From Candidatus Solincola tengchongensis (GTDB taxonomy: Bacteria > Actinomycetota > Geothermincolia > Geothermincolales > RBG-13-55-18): 11,539 bases of DNA. Location of the stretch: positions 1,218 through 12,756 of the forward strand of contig MU158587.1 of the NCBI GenBank assembly GCA_015711895.1, given 5' to 3'. Both the position numbers and the translations under genes were made by a program. The notes under the pieces are model-generated. The model ran no database searches and had not been told where the DNA came from. It saw nothing but the letters and a program-made list of their open reading frames with translations. Below, in pieces: positions 1 through 5,533 of this stretch (positions within the stretch are counted from its first letter, which is position 1; the number at the start of each line of letters is the position of its first letter).

Positions 1-582
1 CATGTGGGGCACGGCCAGCGGGGACTTCACGTAGTCCTTCATGGTGAAGACGGCGGCGTCGTAGCGGTCGATGTAGTTCTTGAGGAATTCCCAAGCGTCC
101 TCCCTGGCGTATGTGGAGTCGATATGGCACCTCCATATCCATTTGGCCTTGCGGTAGACGGTTCCCTCCAGGGCGGCGATCATGGCGCAGGGCTGGGGGT
201 CATGCACGATGACGAAATCGTATTCCCCCTCGAACCGGGAGGCGTTCTCCTCGTTGACCTCCAGATATTTCATCTTCATCTCGTCGGTGATGGGGATATC
301 CATGCCCTGAAGAGCGTTATGGAATAATTTGGTAATAGTGAAGAAATCGGGGTCTCCCTGGATCAGCCTCCATTCCGCCTCCAGGCCCACGCTCTCCATC
401 AGGGGGACCAGGGTGTAGAGCATCTCCGCCACCCCTCCACCGTGAGCGGTGCTGTTGACGTGTACCACCCGCGCCCCCTTCAAGGAGCGGGCCAGGGTCC
501 GGATCTCGTCCAGCACCTCCTGGTCGGCGATGCCCCGGTACTGCTCGATATGCCGGGGTTGCACCGGAACCCTGGGCAGCAT
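1..582 (-). CDS. treT: TreT-type trehalose synthase (GT4), N-terminal part, cut by window edge
   Basis: This frame starts with ATG at 582 and stays open for 194 codons to base 1, so the C-terminal half lies outside the window. The visible protein carries signatures I associate with trehalose glycosyltransferring synthase (TreT): HVNSTAHGGGVAEML at residues 41-55, AEWRLIQGDPDFF at 69-81, TKLFHNALQG at 84-93, HDPQP at 127-131 and WRCHID at 150-155. TreT is a GT4 retaining glycosyltransferase of about 410 residues that joins glucose from an NDP-glucose donor to free glucose, giving trehalose in the cytoplasm. A purine-rich Shine-Dalgarno run (AGGAGGAGGAG) directly precedes the ATG and supports this start. 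It is divergent from the nitroreductase and GT20 genes. The donor-binding C-terminal domain and its E-x7-E motif cannot be checked here. A related GT4 with another acceptor is the main alternative. Confidence 0.85.
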   Translation of the reverse strand, partial: MLPRVPVQPRHIEQYRGIADQEVLDEIRTLARSLKGARVVHVNSTAHGGGVAEMLYTLVPLMESVGLEAEWRLIQGDPDFFTITKLFHNALQGMDIPITDEMKMKYLEVNEENASRFEGEYDFVIVHDPQPCAMIAALEGTVYRKAKWIWRCHIDSTYAREDAWEFLKNYIDRYDAAVFTMKDYVKSPLAVPHM

Positions 583-609
583 CTCCTCCTCCTCTCGTGT
601 CCTCCAACC

Positions 610-648
610 CGGCCCGCGGGACCGCCGCGTCGCCCACCCCGCGGGCCG
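610..648 (-). promoter_or_regulatory. 11-bp hairpin in treT 5' leader
   Basis: Bases 610-620 pair perfectly with 638-648 (arms CGGCCCGCGGG and CCCGCGGGCCG), leaving a 17-base loop. The structure sits 28 bases upstream of the treT start codon, so it would form in the transcript just before the ribosome binding site. There is no U-run after it, so it is not a standard terminator. A regulatory role is inference; very GC-rich DNA makes some hairpins by chance, but an 11-bp perfect stem is long. Confidence 0.5.
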
Positions 649-675
649 ATCACGGAGGTCTACCCGCCTCCCGAG

Positions 676-711
676 GACCGTCCTCCGGAAAACGACCGTC
701 CTTCGCAAAAC
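676..711. repeat. 18-bp tandem direct repeat at presumed treT start site
   Basis: Two abutting 18-bp units, 676-693 (GACCGTCCTCCGGAAAAC) and 694-711 (GACCGTCCTTCGCAAAAC), match at 16 of 18 positions. The first overlaps a 13-base interrupted palindrome GAGGACCGTCCTC at 673-685. If the minus-strand box at 719-724 is the treT -10 element, these units cover about +1 to +36, a usual place for a repressor to bind. No known regulator consensus was recognised. Confidence 0.6.
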
Positions 712-718
712 AAGTGTA

Positions 719-724
719 ATTGTA
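719..724 (-). promoter_or_regulatory. Candidate -10 box for treT
   Basis: Read on the minus strand the bases are TACAAT, one change from the TATAAT consensus, in a locally AT-rich stretch (GGTATACAATTACACTTG) within otherwise GC-rich DNA. No convincing TTGACA-like -35 box lies 16-18 bases upstream, so the promoter may depend on an activator or another sigma factor. It would give a leader of about 130 bases. Confidence 0.4.
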
Positions 725-891
725 TACCACCCGTGGCGGAATACTCCCCGCGCCAGCGCAGAGGTCCTCGGGCCGCGCAAACCTCCGCCACCCTCCGGGC
801 CTCCCGGCCGGGAAAGACGTCGGGGCGAGCGGCCGACGCGCGTCGCGGGTAAGGGAGACGGCCGGTCTTTAAGAATGTCCCGTTGCCCGAA

Positions 892-923
892 CCCTTCATA
901 TGGTAGATTCATAGCTGGCGCTC
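892..923. repeat. 32-bp direct repeat, copy 1
   Basis: This copy matches bases 981-1012 at 28 of 32 positions, including an unbroken 18-base core TATGGTAGATTCATAGCT (899-916). A further shared 10-mer, GGCCGGTCTT, lies upstream of each copy (860-869 and 967-976), so the duplicated unit may originally have been longer. The two copies are 89 bases apart. Confidence 0.75.
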
Positions 924-944
924 ACGGCCTTTTTGGGCAGTTGA

Positions 945-983
945 GGACAGCAGGACCGCCTCTCATGGCCGGTCTTGCTGCCC
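945..983. other. Stem-loop between the two 32-bp repeats
   Basis: Bases 948-958 (CAGCAGGACCG) pair with 970-980 (CGGTCTTGCTG), an 11-bp stem with one G-T wobble and an 11-base loop. Two more G-C pairs (945-946 with 982-983) can add after one mismatch. It is followed on plus by CCCTTTG, too short a T-run for an efficient terminator. It may be an attenuator or a protein site upstream of the nitroreductase; this is inference. Confidence 0.45.
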
Positions 984-1012
984 TTTGTATGGTAGATTCA
1001 TAGCTGATGCTC
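981..1012 (+). promoter_or_regulatory. 32-bp direct repeat, copy 2; likely nitroreductase promoter
   Basis: This second copy of the repeat ends 46 bases before the nitroreductase ATG. It contains TAGATT (993-998), which fits the TAnnnT pattern of a -10 box, followed by CATAGCT. The 10-mer ATTCATAGCT (996-1005) is 53 bases from the start codon. The same 10-mer occurs on the minus strand at 5110-5119, also 53 bases from the dehydrogenase start codon. The equal spacing makes a promoter or start-site element plausible; it is not proven. Confidence 0.4.
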
Positions 1013-1058
1013 TTTGTCCGCCTGGACGGGAAAGGATGGGAAAGGGAGGAGAAGGGAC

Positions 1059-1574
1059 ATGGTGATGAGGGTCTTCGAGGAGAGGAGGAGCATCCGCAGG
1101 TACGGCGACCGCCCGGTGGAGGAGGAGAAGCTGCAGGCTGTCCTGGAGGCCGCCCGCCTGGCGCCCTCGTGGGCCAACATGCAGTGTTGGACCTACATCG
1201 TGGTACGCGACCCGTCGACCCGGGAAGCCATAGCCGCTACCCTGGAGAAGAACCCGGCACAGAGGGCGGTGGCCACGGCCCCGGTGCTCATCGTGGCCTG
1301 CGCCGACCCGGAGAGGTCCGGAAAGGTCAAGGACCAGCATTACTACCTGGTGGACATAGGCATCAGCCTCGAGCACCTGTGCCTGGAGGCCTGCAACCAG
1401 GGACTGGGGACCTGCTGGATAGGATGGTTCGACGAGGACCGCGTGCGCTCCATCCTGGGCGTCCCGGAGAACATCCGCATCGTGGCCATGACCCCTCTCG
1501 GGTACCCGGCCGTCTACCCGGAGGCCAGGGGGCGCAAGCCCCTGGAGGAGATGGTGCGCTATGAGAGGTGGTGA
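1059..1574 (+). CDS. Nitroreductase-family FMN-dependent oxidoreductase
   Basis: The product of 171 residues is the normal size for a compact nitroreductase-fold flavoprotein, a cytoplasmic dimer that uses FMN and NAD(P)H to reduce nitroaromatics, quinones or similar compounds. Visible signatures are RRSIRRY at 9-15 (arginines that contact the FMN phosphate), APSWANMQCW at 35-44 (the usual PSaxNxQpW segment) and GLGTCWIGWFDED at 115-127, followed by LGVPENIRIVAMTPLGYPA at 133-151. The ATG at 1059 is preferred because GGGAGGAG lies about eight bases before it; an ATG at 1014 would add 15 residues with no family resemblance, and another ATG at 1065 is possible. The two-fold 32-bp repeat lies upstream. 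The next gene starts 188 bases downstream on the same strand behind its own -10-like box. The substrate cannot be told from sequence. Confidence 0.88.
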   Translation: MVMRVFEERRSIRRYGDRPVEEEKLQAVLEAARLAPSWANMQCWTYIVVRDPSTREAIAATLEKNPAQRAVATAPVLIVACADPERSGKVKDQHYYLVDIGISLEHLCLEACNQGLGTCWIGWFDEDRVRSILGVPENIRIVAMTPLGYPAVYPEARGRKPLEEMVRYERW

Positions 1575-1738
1575 GGGCGGACCCTGTACCTCCTATAGGG
1601 TACCGTTGATGAACCCGTGGGGTGCGCTGCGCCCTGAAGAACCTGCAAGGGACGGTCCACGGCGAAAGCCCGTCTTATAAAGGGAAAAGGCCGTGTTTCC
1701 ATAAAATGGTAACCTGCCCCGGAAGGACGCAGGAAGGT

Positions 1739-1744
1739 TATAAT
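1739..1744 (+). promoter_or_regulatory. Candidate -10 box for the GT20 gene
   Basis: A perfect TATAAT lies 18 bases before the ATG at 1763, with GAGGTGG (1754-1760) as a ribosome binding site in between. Transcription from it would give a leader of only about 12 bases. The -35 position has no TTGACA-like sequence. Two other AT-rich boxes (TTATAAAG near 1675 and ATAAAAT near 1701) are alternatives. Confidence 0.4.
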
Positions 1745-1762
1745 CAAAAGAGTGAGGTGGCT

Positions 1763-3352
1763 ATGGAATGGGACGAGCTGGACCTGGAGACGGTCACGCC
1801 GCGCCAGGTCCGGCAGTACCTGAGGGATAAGTACGTCATCGTGGCCTCCAACCGGGGGCCGGTGGAGTTCCGCCGCGACCCCGACGGAAGCATACGGCCT
1901 TACCGGGGCGCCGGCGGCGTGGTGACCGCCATGTCCACCGCGCTCACCGCCACCGAGGCGGTGTGGATCTCGGCGGCCCGCACGCGGGAGGACGCCCTGG
2001 TGGCCGGCGGCGCTACCGGGAGACGGCTGCACATGCCCCCCGAAAGGCCGCAGTACTGGGTGAAGTTCGTGGTCCCCGACCGCGAGGACTTCCATCAGTA
2101 CTACAACGTGATCAGCAATTCCCTCCTCTGGCCCCTGCAGCATTACCTCTTCGACATCACCCGCCGCCCCTCCATCGACGAAACGGTCTACGAGGCCTGG
2201 AAGAACGGATACCGGAGGGTCAACCGGCTCTTCGCCGAGGAGATAATCAGGGAGATACGGTCCACGGACAAAAAGCCCCTTATCTTCCTCCAGGACTATC
2301 ACCTCTTCCTCTGCGCGGCGTACATAAGGAGGAGGGAGCCGGATGTCCTCATCCACCATTTCACCCATTGTCCCTGGGTCCAGCCCGATTATCTCCGCTT
2401 CCTGCCCCAGCCCATGCGTAGGGAGCTCCTGCAGGGGATGTTGGCCAACGACGTCCTCGGGTTCCACACCCACCACTACGTCAACAACTTCCTGCAATGC
2501 TGCCGCGAGGCGGAGGCGGTGCGGGCCTCGGTGGACCTCAAGAGGAGGACGGTGCGCCTCGGCGAGCGGGAGACCCTCGTGCGCCATTACCCGATCTCCA
2601 TCGACCACGAGGCCCTGGAAAAGACCGCCGGGAGGCCCGACGTCCTCCACCACCGGGAGCGCCTGCGTTCCCTGGCCGGGGACCGCAAACTGCTGGTGCG
2701 CGTGGACCGGGTGGAACCCTCCAAGAACATCCTGCGCGGGCTACAGGCCTACGAACTCTTCCTCCGCCAGAACCCCCAGTGGCGCGAGAGAGTGATCTTC
2801 GCCAACCTCCTTTACCCCTCACGTCTGGACCTGCCCCTTTACCGGGACCTCAAGAGGGAGATAGAGGAGCTCTCCCATTCCATAAACCGGGAATTCGGCA
2901 CCCTGGAATGGGATCCGGTGTACCTGGAGATAGAGGACAACTACCCGCGGTCGGTGGCCGCCCTGCGTGAATTCGACGTCCTGCTGGTCAACCCAGTCAT
3001 CGACGGGATGAACCTGGTCTCCAAGGAAGGGGCGGTGCTCAACGTCCGCGATGGGGTGATCATCCTCTCCGTGGGCGCCGGTGCCTACCACGAGCTGAGG
3101 GGGAGTGTGCTTCCCGTGAACCCCCTGGACGTGGCGGAGACCGCCCGCACCATCCGCAATGCCCTGGAACTCGGGGAAAGGAAGAGGAAGGCAGAGGCCA
3201 AAGCGGCCCGGGAGGCGGTGCGGGCCAACACCTCCTTCAAATGGTTCGTGCAGCAGATGCGCGCGCTGCGCTACGTGGAGAGGCTCCGTGAGGAGGCGCG
3301 CCGACGGCCCGAGGATTTTCCCGCCCTGCCCTCCTACGAGAGGCTGACCTGA
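1763..3352 (+). CDS. GT20 trehalose-6-phosphate synthase-like glycosyltransferase
   Basis: The 529-residue product has the whole GT20 (OtsA-type) fold and no phosphatase domain. In order: VIVASNRGPVEF at 25-36, the glycine loop GAGGVVTAMSTAL at 49-61, YYNVISNSLLWPLQHY at 113-128 (sugar-phosphate pocket), LQDYHLF at 176-182, THCPWVQPDYLRFLP at 201-215, LLQGMLANDVLGFHT at 222-236, VRVDRVEPSKN at 312-322 (R316 and K321 match the donor phosphate contacts of E. coli OtsA) and DGMNLVSKE at 414-422 (acidic nucleotide-sugar contacts). Such enzymes transfer glucose from an NDP-glucose to glucose-6-phosphate. A glucosylglycerol-phosphate synthase or other acceptor cannot be excluded, so no symbol is given. 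The start at 1763 fits the GAGGTGG site; an upstream ATG at 1622 would add 47 residues that look non-coding. No phosphatase partner is in view; a TreT gene lies divergently upstream. Confidence 0.87.
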   Translation: MEWDELDLETVTPRQVRQYLRDKYVIVASNRGPVEFRRDPDGSIRPYRGAGGVVTAMSTALTATEAVWISAARTREDALVAGGATGRRLHMPPERPQYWVKFVVPDREDFHQYYNVISNSLLWPLQHYLFDITRRPSIDETVYEAWKNGYRRVNRLFAEEIIREIRSTDKKPLIFLQDYHLFLCAAYIRRREPDVLIHHFTHCPWVQPDYLRFLPQPMRRELLQGMLANDVLGFHTHHYVNNFLQCCREAEAVRASVDLKRRTVRLGERETLVRHYPISIDHEALEKTAGRPDVLHHRERLRSLAGDRKLLVRVDRVEPSKNILRGLQAYELFLRQNPQWRERVIFANLLYPSRLDLPLYRDLKREIEELSHSINREFGTLEWDPVYLEIEDNYPRSVAALREFDVLLVNPVIDGMNLVSKEGAVLNVRDGVIILSVGAGAYHELRGSVLPVNPLDVAETARTIRNALELGERKRKAEAKAAREAVRANTSFKWFVQQMRALRYVERLREEARRRPEDFPALPSYERLT

Positions 3353-3366
3353 GCCCGGCGACCGCC

Positions 3367-3391
3367 GCGCTGAAAATGACTTGCGCTTTTT
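3367..3391 (+). terminator. Weak intrinsic terminator candidate after GT20 gene
   Basis: GCGC at 3367-3370 can pair with GCGC at 3383-3386 across a 12-base loop, directly followed by TTTTT at 3387-3391. The stem is only four pairs, so this is a marginal terminator; the position, 15 bases after the stop codon, is right. Confidence 0.3.
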
Positions 3392-3670
3392 CTTGTTCCT
3401 TTCCCCCAGTCCCCAGTCCGTTGCCTCTTGCCTCTTGTCCCTTTATCCTGTCCCGTTTAGCTTGTCGCTTGTTTTCTTGTCCCCTTGGTTCTTTATTCCC
3501 GGTTCTATGTTCTCTGTTGCTTGCCCTCTTACTGGCTGCTCCCTGTTCCCAGTTCCTGTTCCCTGTCCCTCCTTCCCCGTTCCCCGTTCCTTACCCCCTT
3601 ACTCCTTGCGCCCTGCGCCCTGCGCCCTGCTCCCTTCTCCTTCCCGCTTCCTCCCCTCCTTTTGGCCCCT
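3387..3670. repeat. Degenerate seven-base-period CT-rich repeat tract
   Basis: The plus strand is nearly all C and T and is built from several families of seven-base units: CCCCAGT twice at 3404-3417; TTGCCTC twice then TTGTCCC at 3421-3441; degenerate TGTCCCG/TGTCGCT/TGTTTTC-like units at 3449-3476; TTCCCAG, TTCCCTG and TTCCCCG units at 3546-3586; and TGCGCCC-type units at 3607-3634. Clean copies are short and the rest has drifted, but the period of seven recurs. The minus strand carries matching runs of G. It lies wholly between two convergent genes. Confidence 0.75.
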
Positions 3671-3751
3671 CCCTCCTGGACCGTGATGCCGAGTCGGCTG
3701 CCTTCGTCGTGCTTCCCCCGAGGGGCGTGACCCCCCTGGCCACAGGGCCGG

Positions 3752-5056
3752 TCATGTCCTGCCCTCTGCGGGCTTCAGGTGCTTGCGCAGGGCGTTCCTG
3801 GTGTCCACCACCGGTATTCCGCTCCCGGCGACCAGCGCGTAGTCCACGCCGCTGTGGTCGGTGACGATCACCGCGCAGTGGCAGGAGCGCAGCGTCTCCG
3901 GGGTGAGCTCGACGCTCCTCAGGACCTCGCCGCCCACCGCGAACTCCGGCACATGGGGGTCGTGATATACGACCTCGGCTCCATCGCGTCGTAGCAGGGC
4001 TATGAGCTTGGCCGCCGGGGTCTCCCGCGTGTCGGAGACGTCGGGTTTGTAGGCCACTCCCAGGACCAGGATCCGCGAGCCGCTCACCGTCATGCCTGCG
4101 CCGTTGAGGGCCCTGGCCACAAGTCCGGCCACGAAATAGGGCATGTTCACGTTGACCTTGCCGGCCAGCTCGATGAATTCGGTCTGGAAATCGTACTCCC
4201 TGGCCTTCCAGGAGAGGTAGAAGGGATCGACGGGAATGCAGTGCCCGCCCAGCCCGGGCCCGGGCCAGAAGGGCATGAAACCGAAGGGCTTGGTGGAGGC
4301 GGCCTCGATGACCTCCCACACGTCCAGCCCCATGCGGTCGCAGAGCATCCAGAGCTCGTTCACCAGGGCTATGTTCACGCCGCGAAAGATGTTCTCCAGG
4401 AGCTTGGCCATCTCCGCCACCTCCAGGGAGCTCACCCTTACCGTCCTCCCCACGAAGGAGCCGTAGAACCTCTCCGCCAGGTCGGCGCAGCAATCGCTGA
4501 GGCCTCCCAGCAACTTGGGGGTATTGTCCAGCCTCCAGCGGGCGTTTCCCGGGTCCACCCTCTCCGGGGAGAAGGCGAGGTGGAAATCCGAGCAGGCCCG
4601 CTGGCCCATCCCCTCGAGGATGGGGAGGACCACCTGGCGGCTGGTGCCCGGGTAGGAGGTGGACTCCAGCACCACCAGCTTGGGCCGTTTCCCGTCCCGC
4701 ACCGCCTCGCCCGCCATCCGGGAAGCCTCCTCCACATACCGCAGGTCGGGGTCCCGCGTCCTGCTCAGCGGGGTGGGCACGCAGATGCACAGCACCTCAC
4801 AGTCCCGCAGCCCCTCCGGGTCGCCGCTGACCTCCAGCCTGCCCTCCTCCAAGAGGAGGCGCAGGCGCTCCCCGTCCGTGCCCTCGCAGGGCGCCTGGCC
4901 CTCCGCGATCCGCGCCCTCCTCTCCCCCTCCTTCTCCAGCCCAAGTACTTTGTAGCCGGCGGCCGCCGCCTCCATGGCCAGGGGAAGGCCCACATATCCC
5001 AGGCCGATCACCCCCACGCGTGCCCGGCGGCCTACGATGGATTCGAGGATCCCCAT
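3752..5056 (-). CDS. wbpA: UDP-N-acetyl-D-glucosamine 6-dehydrogenase (nucleotide-sugar dehydrogenase)
   Basis: The 434-residue product is a full-length member of the UDP-glucose/GDP-mannose dehydrogenase superfamily, which oxidises C6 of a nucleotide sugar to the carboxylate using two NAD+. It shows GVIGLGYVGLP at 15-25 (Rossmann NAD site), ESTSYPGTSR at 131-140 (active-site Glu), AEMAKLLEN at 214-222 (Lys and Asn), and PGPGLGGHCIPVDPFYL at 265-281 with the nucleophile Cys at 273. The stretch STKPFGFMPFWPGPGLGGHC resembles the UDP-GlcNAc-type branch (WbpA-like) rather than UDP-glucose dehydrogenase, so a UDP-HexNAc substrate is likely; the symbol marks this subfamily. The C-terminal domain begins near SRILVLGVAYKPDVSDTRE at 327-345. 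GGAGG sits eight bases before the ATG. It is divergent from nadE and a GT4 gene, which fits a role in surface-glycan precursors. Confidence 0.88.
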   Translation of the reverse strand: MGILESIVGRRARVGVIGLGYVGLPLAMEAAAAGYKVLGLEKEGERRARIAEGQAPCEGTDGERLRLLLEEGRLEVSGDPEGLRDCEVLCICVPTPLSRTRDPDLRYVEEASRMAGEAVRDGKRPKLVVLESTSYPGTSRQVVLPILEGMGQRACSDFHLAFSPERVDPGNARWRLDNTPKLLGGLSDCCADLAERFYGSFVGRTVRVSSLEVAEMAKLLENIFRGVNIALVNELWMLCDRMGLDVWEVIEAASTKPFGFMPFWPGPGLGGHCIPVDPFYLSWKAREYDFQTEFIELAGKVNVNMPYFVAGLVARALNGAGMTVSGSRILVLGVAYKPDVSDTRETPAAKLIALLRRDGAEVVYHDPHVPEFAVGGEVLRSVELTPETLRSCHCAVIVTDHSGVDYALVAGSGIPVVDTRNALRKHLKPAEGRT

Positions 5057-5109
5057 GAGAACCTCCGTCCTGTGTCGGCCTCCAAGCCGTTCTCTACCTG
5101 CCGTCCCGA

Positions 5110-5125
5110 AGCTATGAATATGCCG
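5110..5125 (-). promoter_or_regulatory. Candidate promoter/start-site element of the dehydrogenase gene
   Basis: On the minus strand this reads GGCATATTCATAGCTT or close to it. The 10-mer ATTCATAGCT (5119 down to 5110) is identical to the core of the 32-bp repeats at 907-916 and 996-1005. CATATT lines up with the TAGATT box there. The distance to the ATG at 5056 is 53 bases, equal to the distance from copy 2 to the nitroreductase ATG. A shared regulator or promoter class is a possible explanation; the match is short. Confidence 0.35.
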
Positions 5126-5424
5126 CCCGGTGAAAGCTTAACCGCCGCGCGCCGCCTACCGCAAGGCCGCCTGGAGTCCCGGGCCCTTTACCGCCTCCTC
5201 CCTGTCCGTGAGACACAAACACCCGAAGTGGGCATGACCCATTTTCTTCCAGCGAGGCAAACGGAAAGAGCCTCCCGGCGAACCCGACGCTTCCATCCCG
5301 AAGTTTCCTCCCGCCGCCGCGCGCCATGCCCCATCCGTCTCCCATTCGCGTTGCGCGGCATGAAGCGTTTTCCGCTCCCGGGCTCGGCTCCAATACGATC
5401 CCCATACCTCCAGCCACTCGGCCT

Positions 5425-5435
5425 TATGATATGAT
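5425..5435 (+). promoter_or_regulatory. Candidate -10 boxes for nadE
   Basis: TATGATATGATT contains two overlapping TATGAT hexamers (5425-5430 and 5430-5435), each one change from consensus, in the most AT-rich part of the gap. No good -35 hexamer lies 16-18 bases upstream. Start near 5440 would give a leader of about 90 bases that includes the hairpin at 5472-5494. Confidence 0.4.
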
Positions 5436-5471
5436 TCAGGCGAATGACCCGAGGTGGGGAACCGGCTTGTC

Positions 5472-5494
5472 GGCGGCCGCACTTTACGGCCGCC
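5472..5494 (+). promoter_or_regulatory. Perfect 8-bp hairpin in nadE 5' leader
   Basis: GGCGGCCG (5472-5479) pairs with CGGCCGCC (5487-5494) around the seven-base loop CACTTTA. It is followed not by a U-run but by 39 bases leading to the start codon. The flanks GGGGAACC (5456-5463) and CGACGGGTGAGG (5497-5508) could form part of a larger fold. Whether this is a cis-regulatory RNA is unknown. Confidence 0.45.
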
Positions 5495-5533
5495 CTCGAC
5501 GGGTGAGGCGTTGGCGAGCTAGGGAGGTCCGGA

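Larger units (their letters stand above)
583..1058. other. Divergent intergenic region between treT and nitroreductase
   Basis: These 476 bases contain no open frame I believe is real. They hold the treT leader (minus strand) with a long hairpin, an 18-bp tandem repeat and a -10-like box, a GC-rich middle with a 12-bp perfect palindrome at 834-845, and, on the nitroreductase side, two copies of a 32-bp repeat enclosing a stem-loop. Overlapping open frames here are short, poor in plausible protein sequence and best explained by the high G+C content. Confidence 0.7.
3353..3751. other. Convergent intergenic gap dominated by a pyrimidine-rich repeat
   Basis: These 399 bases separate the ends of two convergent genes. 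About 280 of them (3387-3670) are the heptad repeat tract. The remainder includes a weak GT20 terminator candidate and, near the dehydrogenase stop, short GC hairpins (for example AGGGG/CCCCT around 3721-3737) lacking a T-run. No credible gene is present; frames open through the repeat encode only Pro/Ser/Leu/Cys-rich low-complexity sequence. Confidence 0.7.
5057..5533. other. Divergent intergenic region between dehydrogenase and nadE
   Basis: These 477 bases carry the dehydrogenase leader with a candidate promoter element at 5110-5125 (minus), a long stretch 5126-5423 in which I see no gene or RNA signature, and the nadE promoter and structured leader at 5425-5533 (plus). A short inverted pair (GAGGC/GCCTC within 5264-5284) and a CATGCC/GGCATG pair about 30 bases apart near 5325-5365 are seen but not strong enough to call. 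Confidence 0.6.

Noticed and set aside
834..845. Perfect 12-bp palindrome CGACGCGCGTCG.
   Set aside because: In this G+C-rich gap CpG-rich palindromes are expected, and it is not aligned with any promoter element I can support.
892..1012. The two 32-bp repeats could be read as a minimal CRISPR array.
   Set aside because: Only two imperfect copies with a 57-base interval that itself forms a stem-loop; no cas genes and no further units.
3376..3864. An open frame across the CT-rich tract encoding a Pro/Ser/Leu/Cys-rich peptide.
   Set aside because: The peptide simply mirrors the heptad repeat and runs into the 3' end of the dehydrogenase gene in antisense.
5407..5423. Minus-strand GGCCGAGTGGCTGGAGG resembles the D-arm start of a class II tRNA (Ser/Leu).
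   Set aside because: No anticodon stem, T-arm (GTTCGANNC) or acceptor pairing follows at the right distances.
4241..5434. A plus-strand open frame of about 397 codons antisense to the dehydrogenase gene.
   Set aside because: Low-complexity composition and no recognisable motifs; the minus-strand gene has all catalytic residues.
5450..5510. GGGGAACC ... GGGTGAGG looked like parts of a c-di-AMP (ydaO/yuaA) riboswitch.
   Set aside because: The order and spacing differ (an 8-bp stem is inserted), and the conserved 3' part of that riboswitch is missing.
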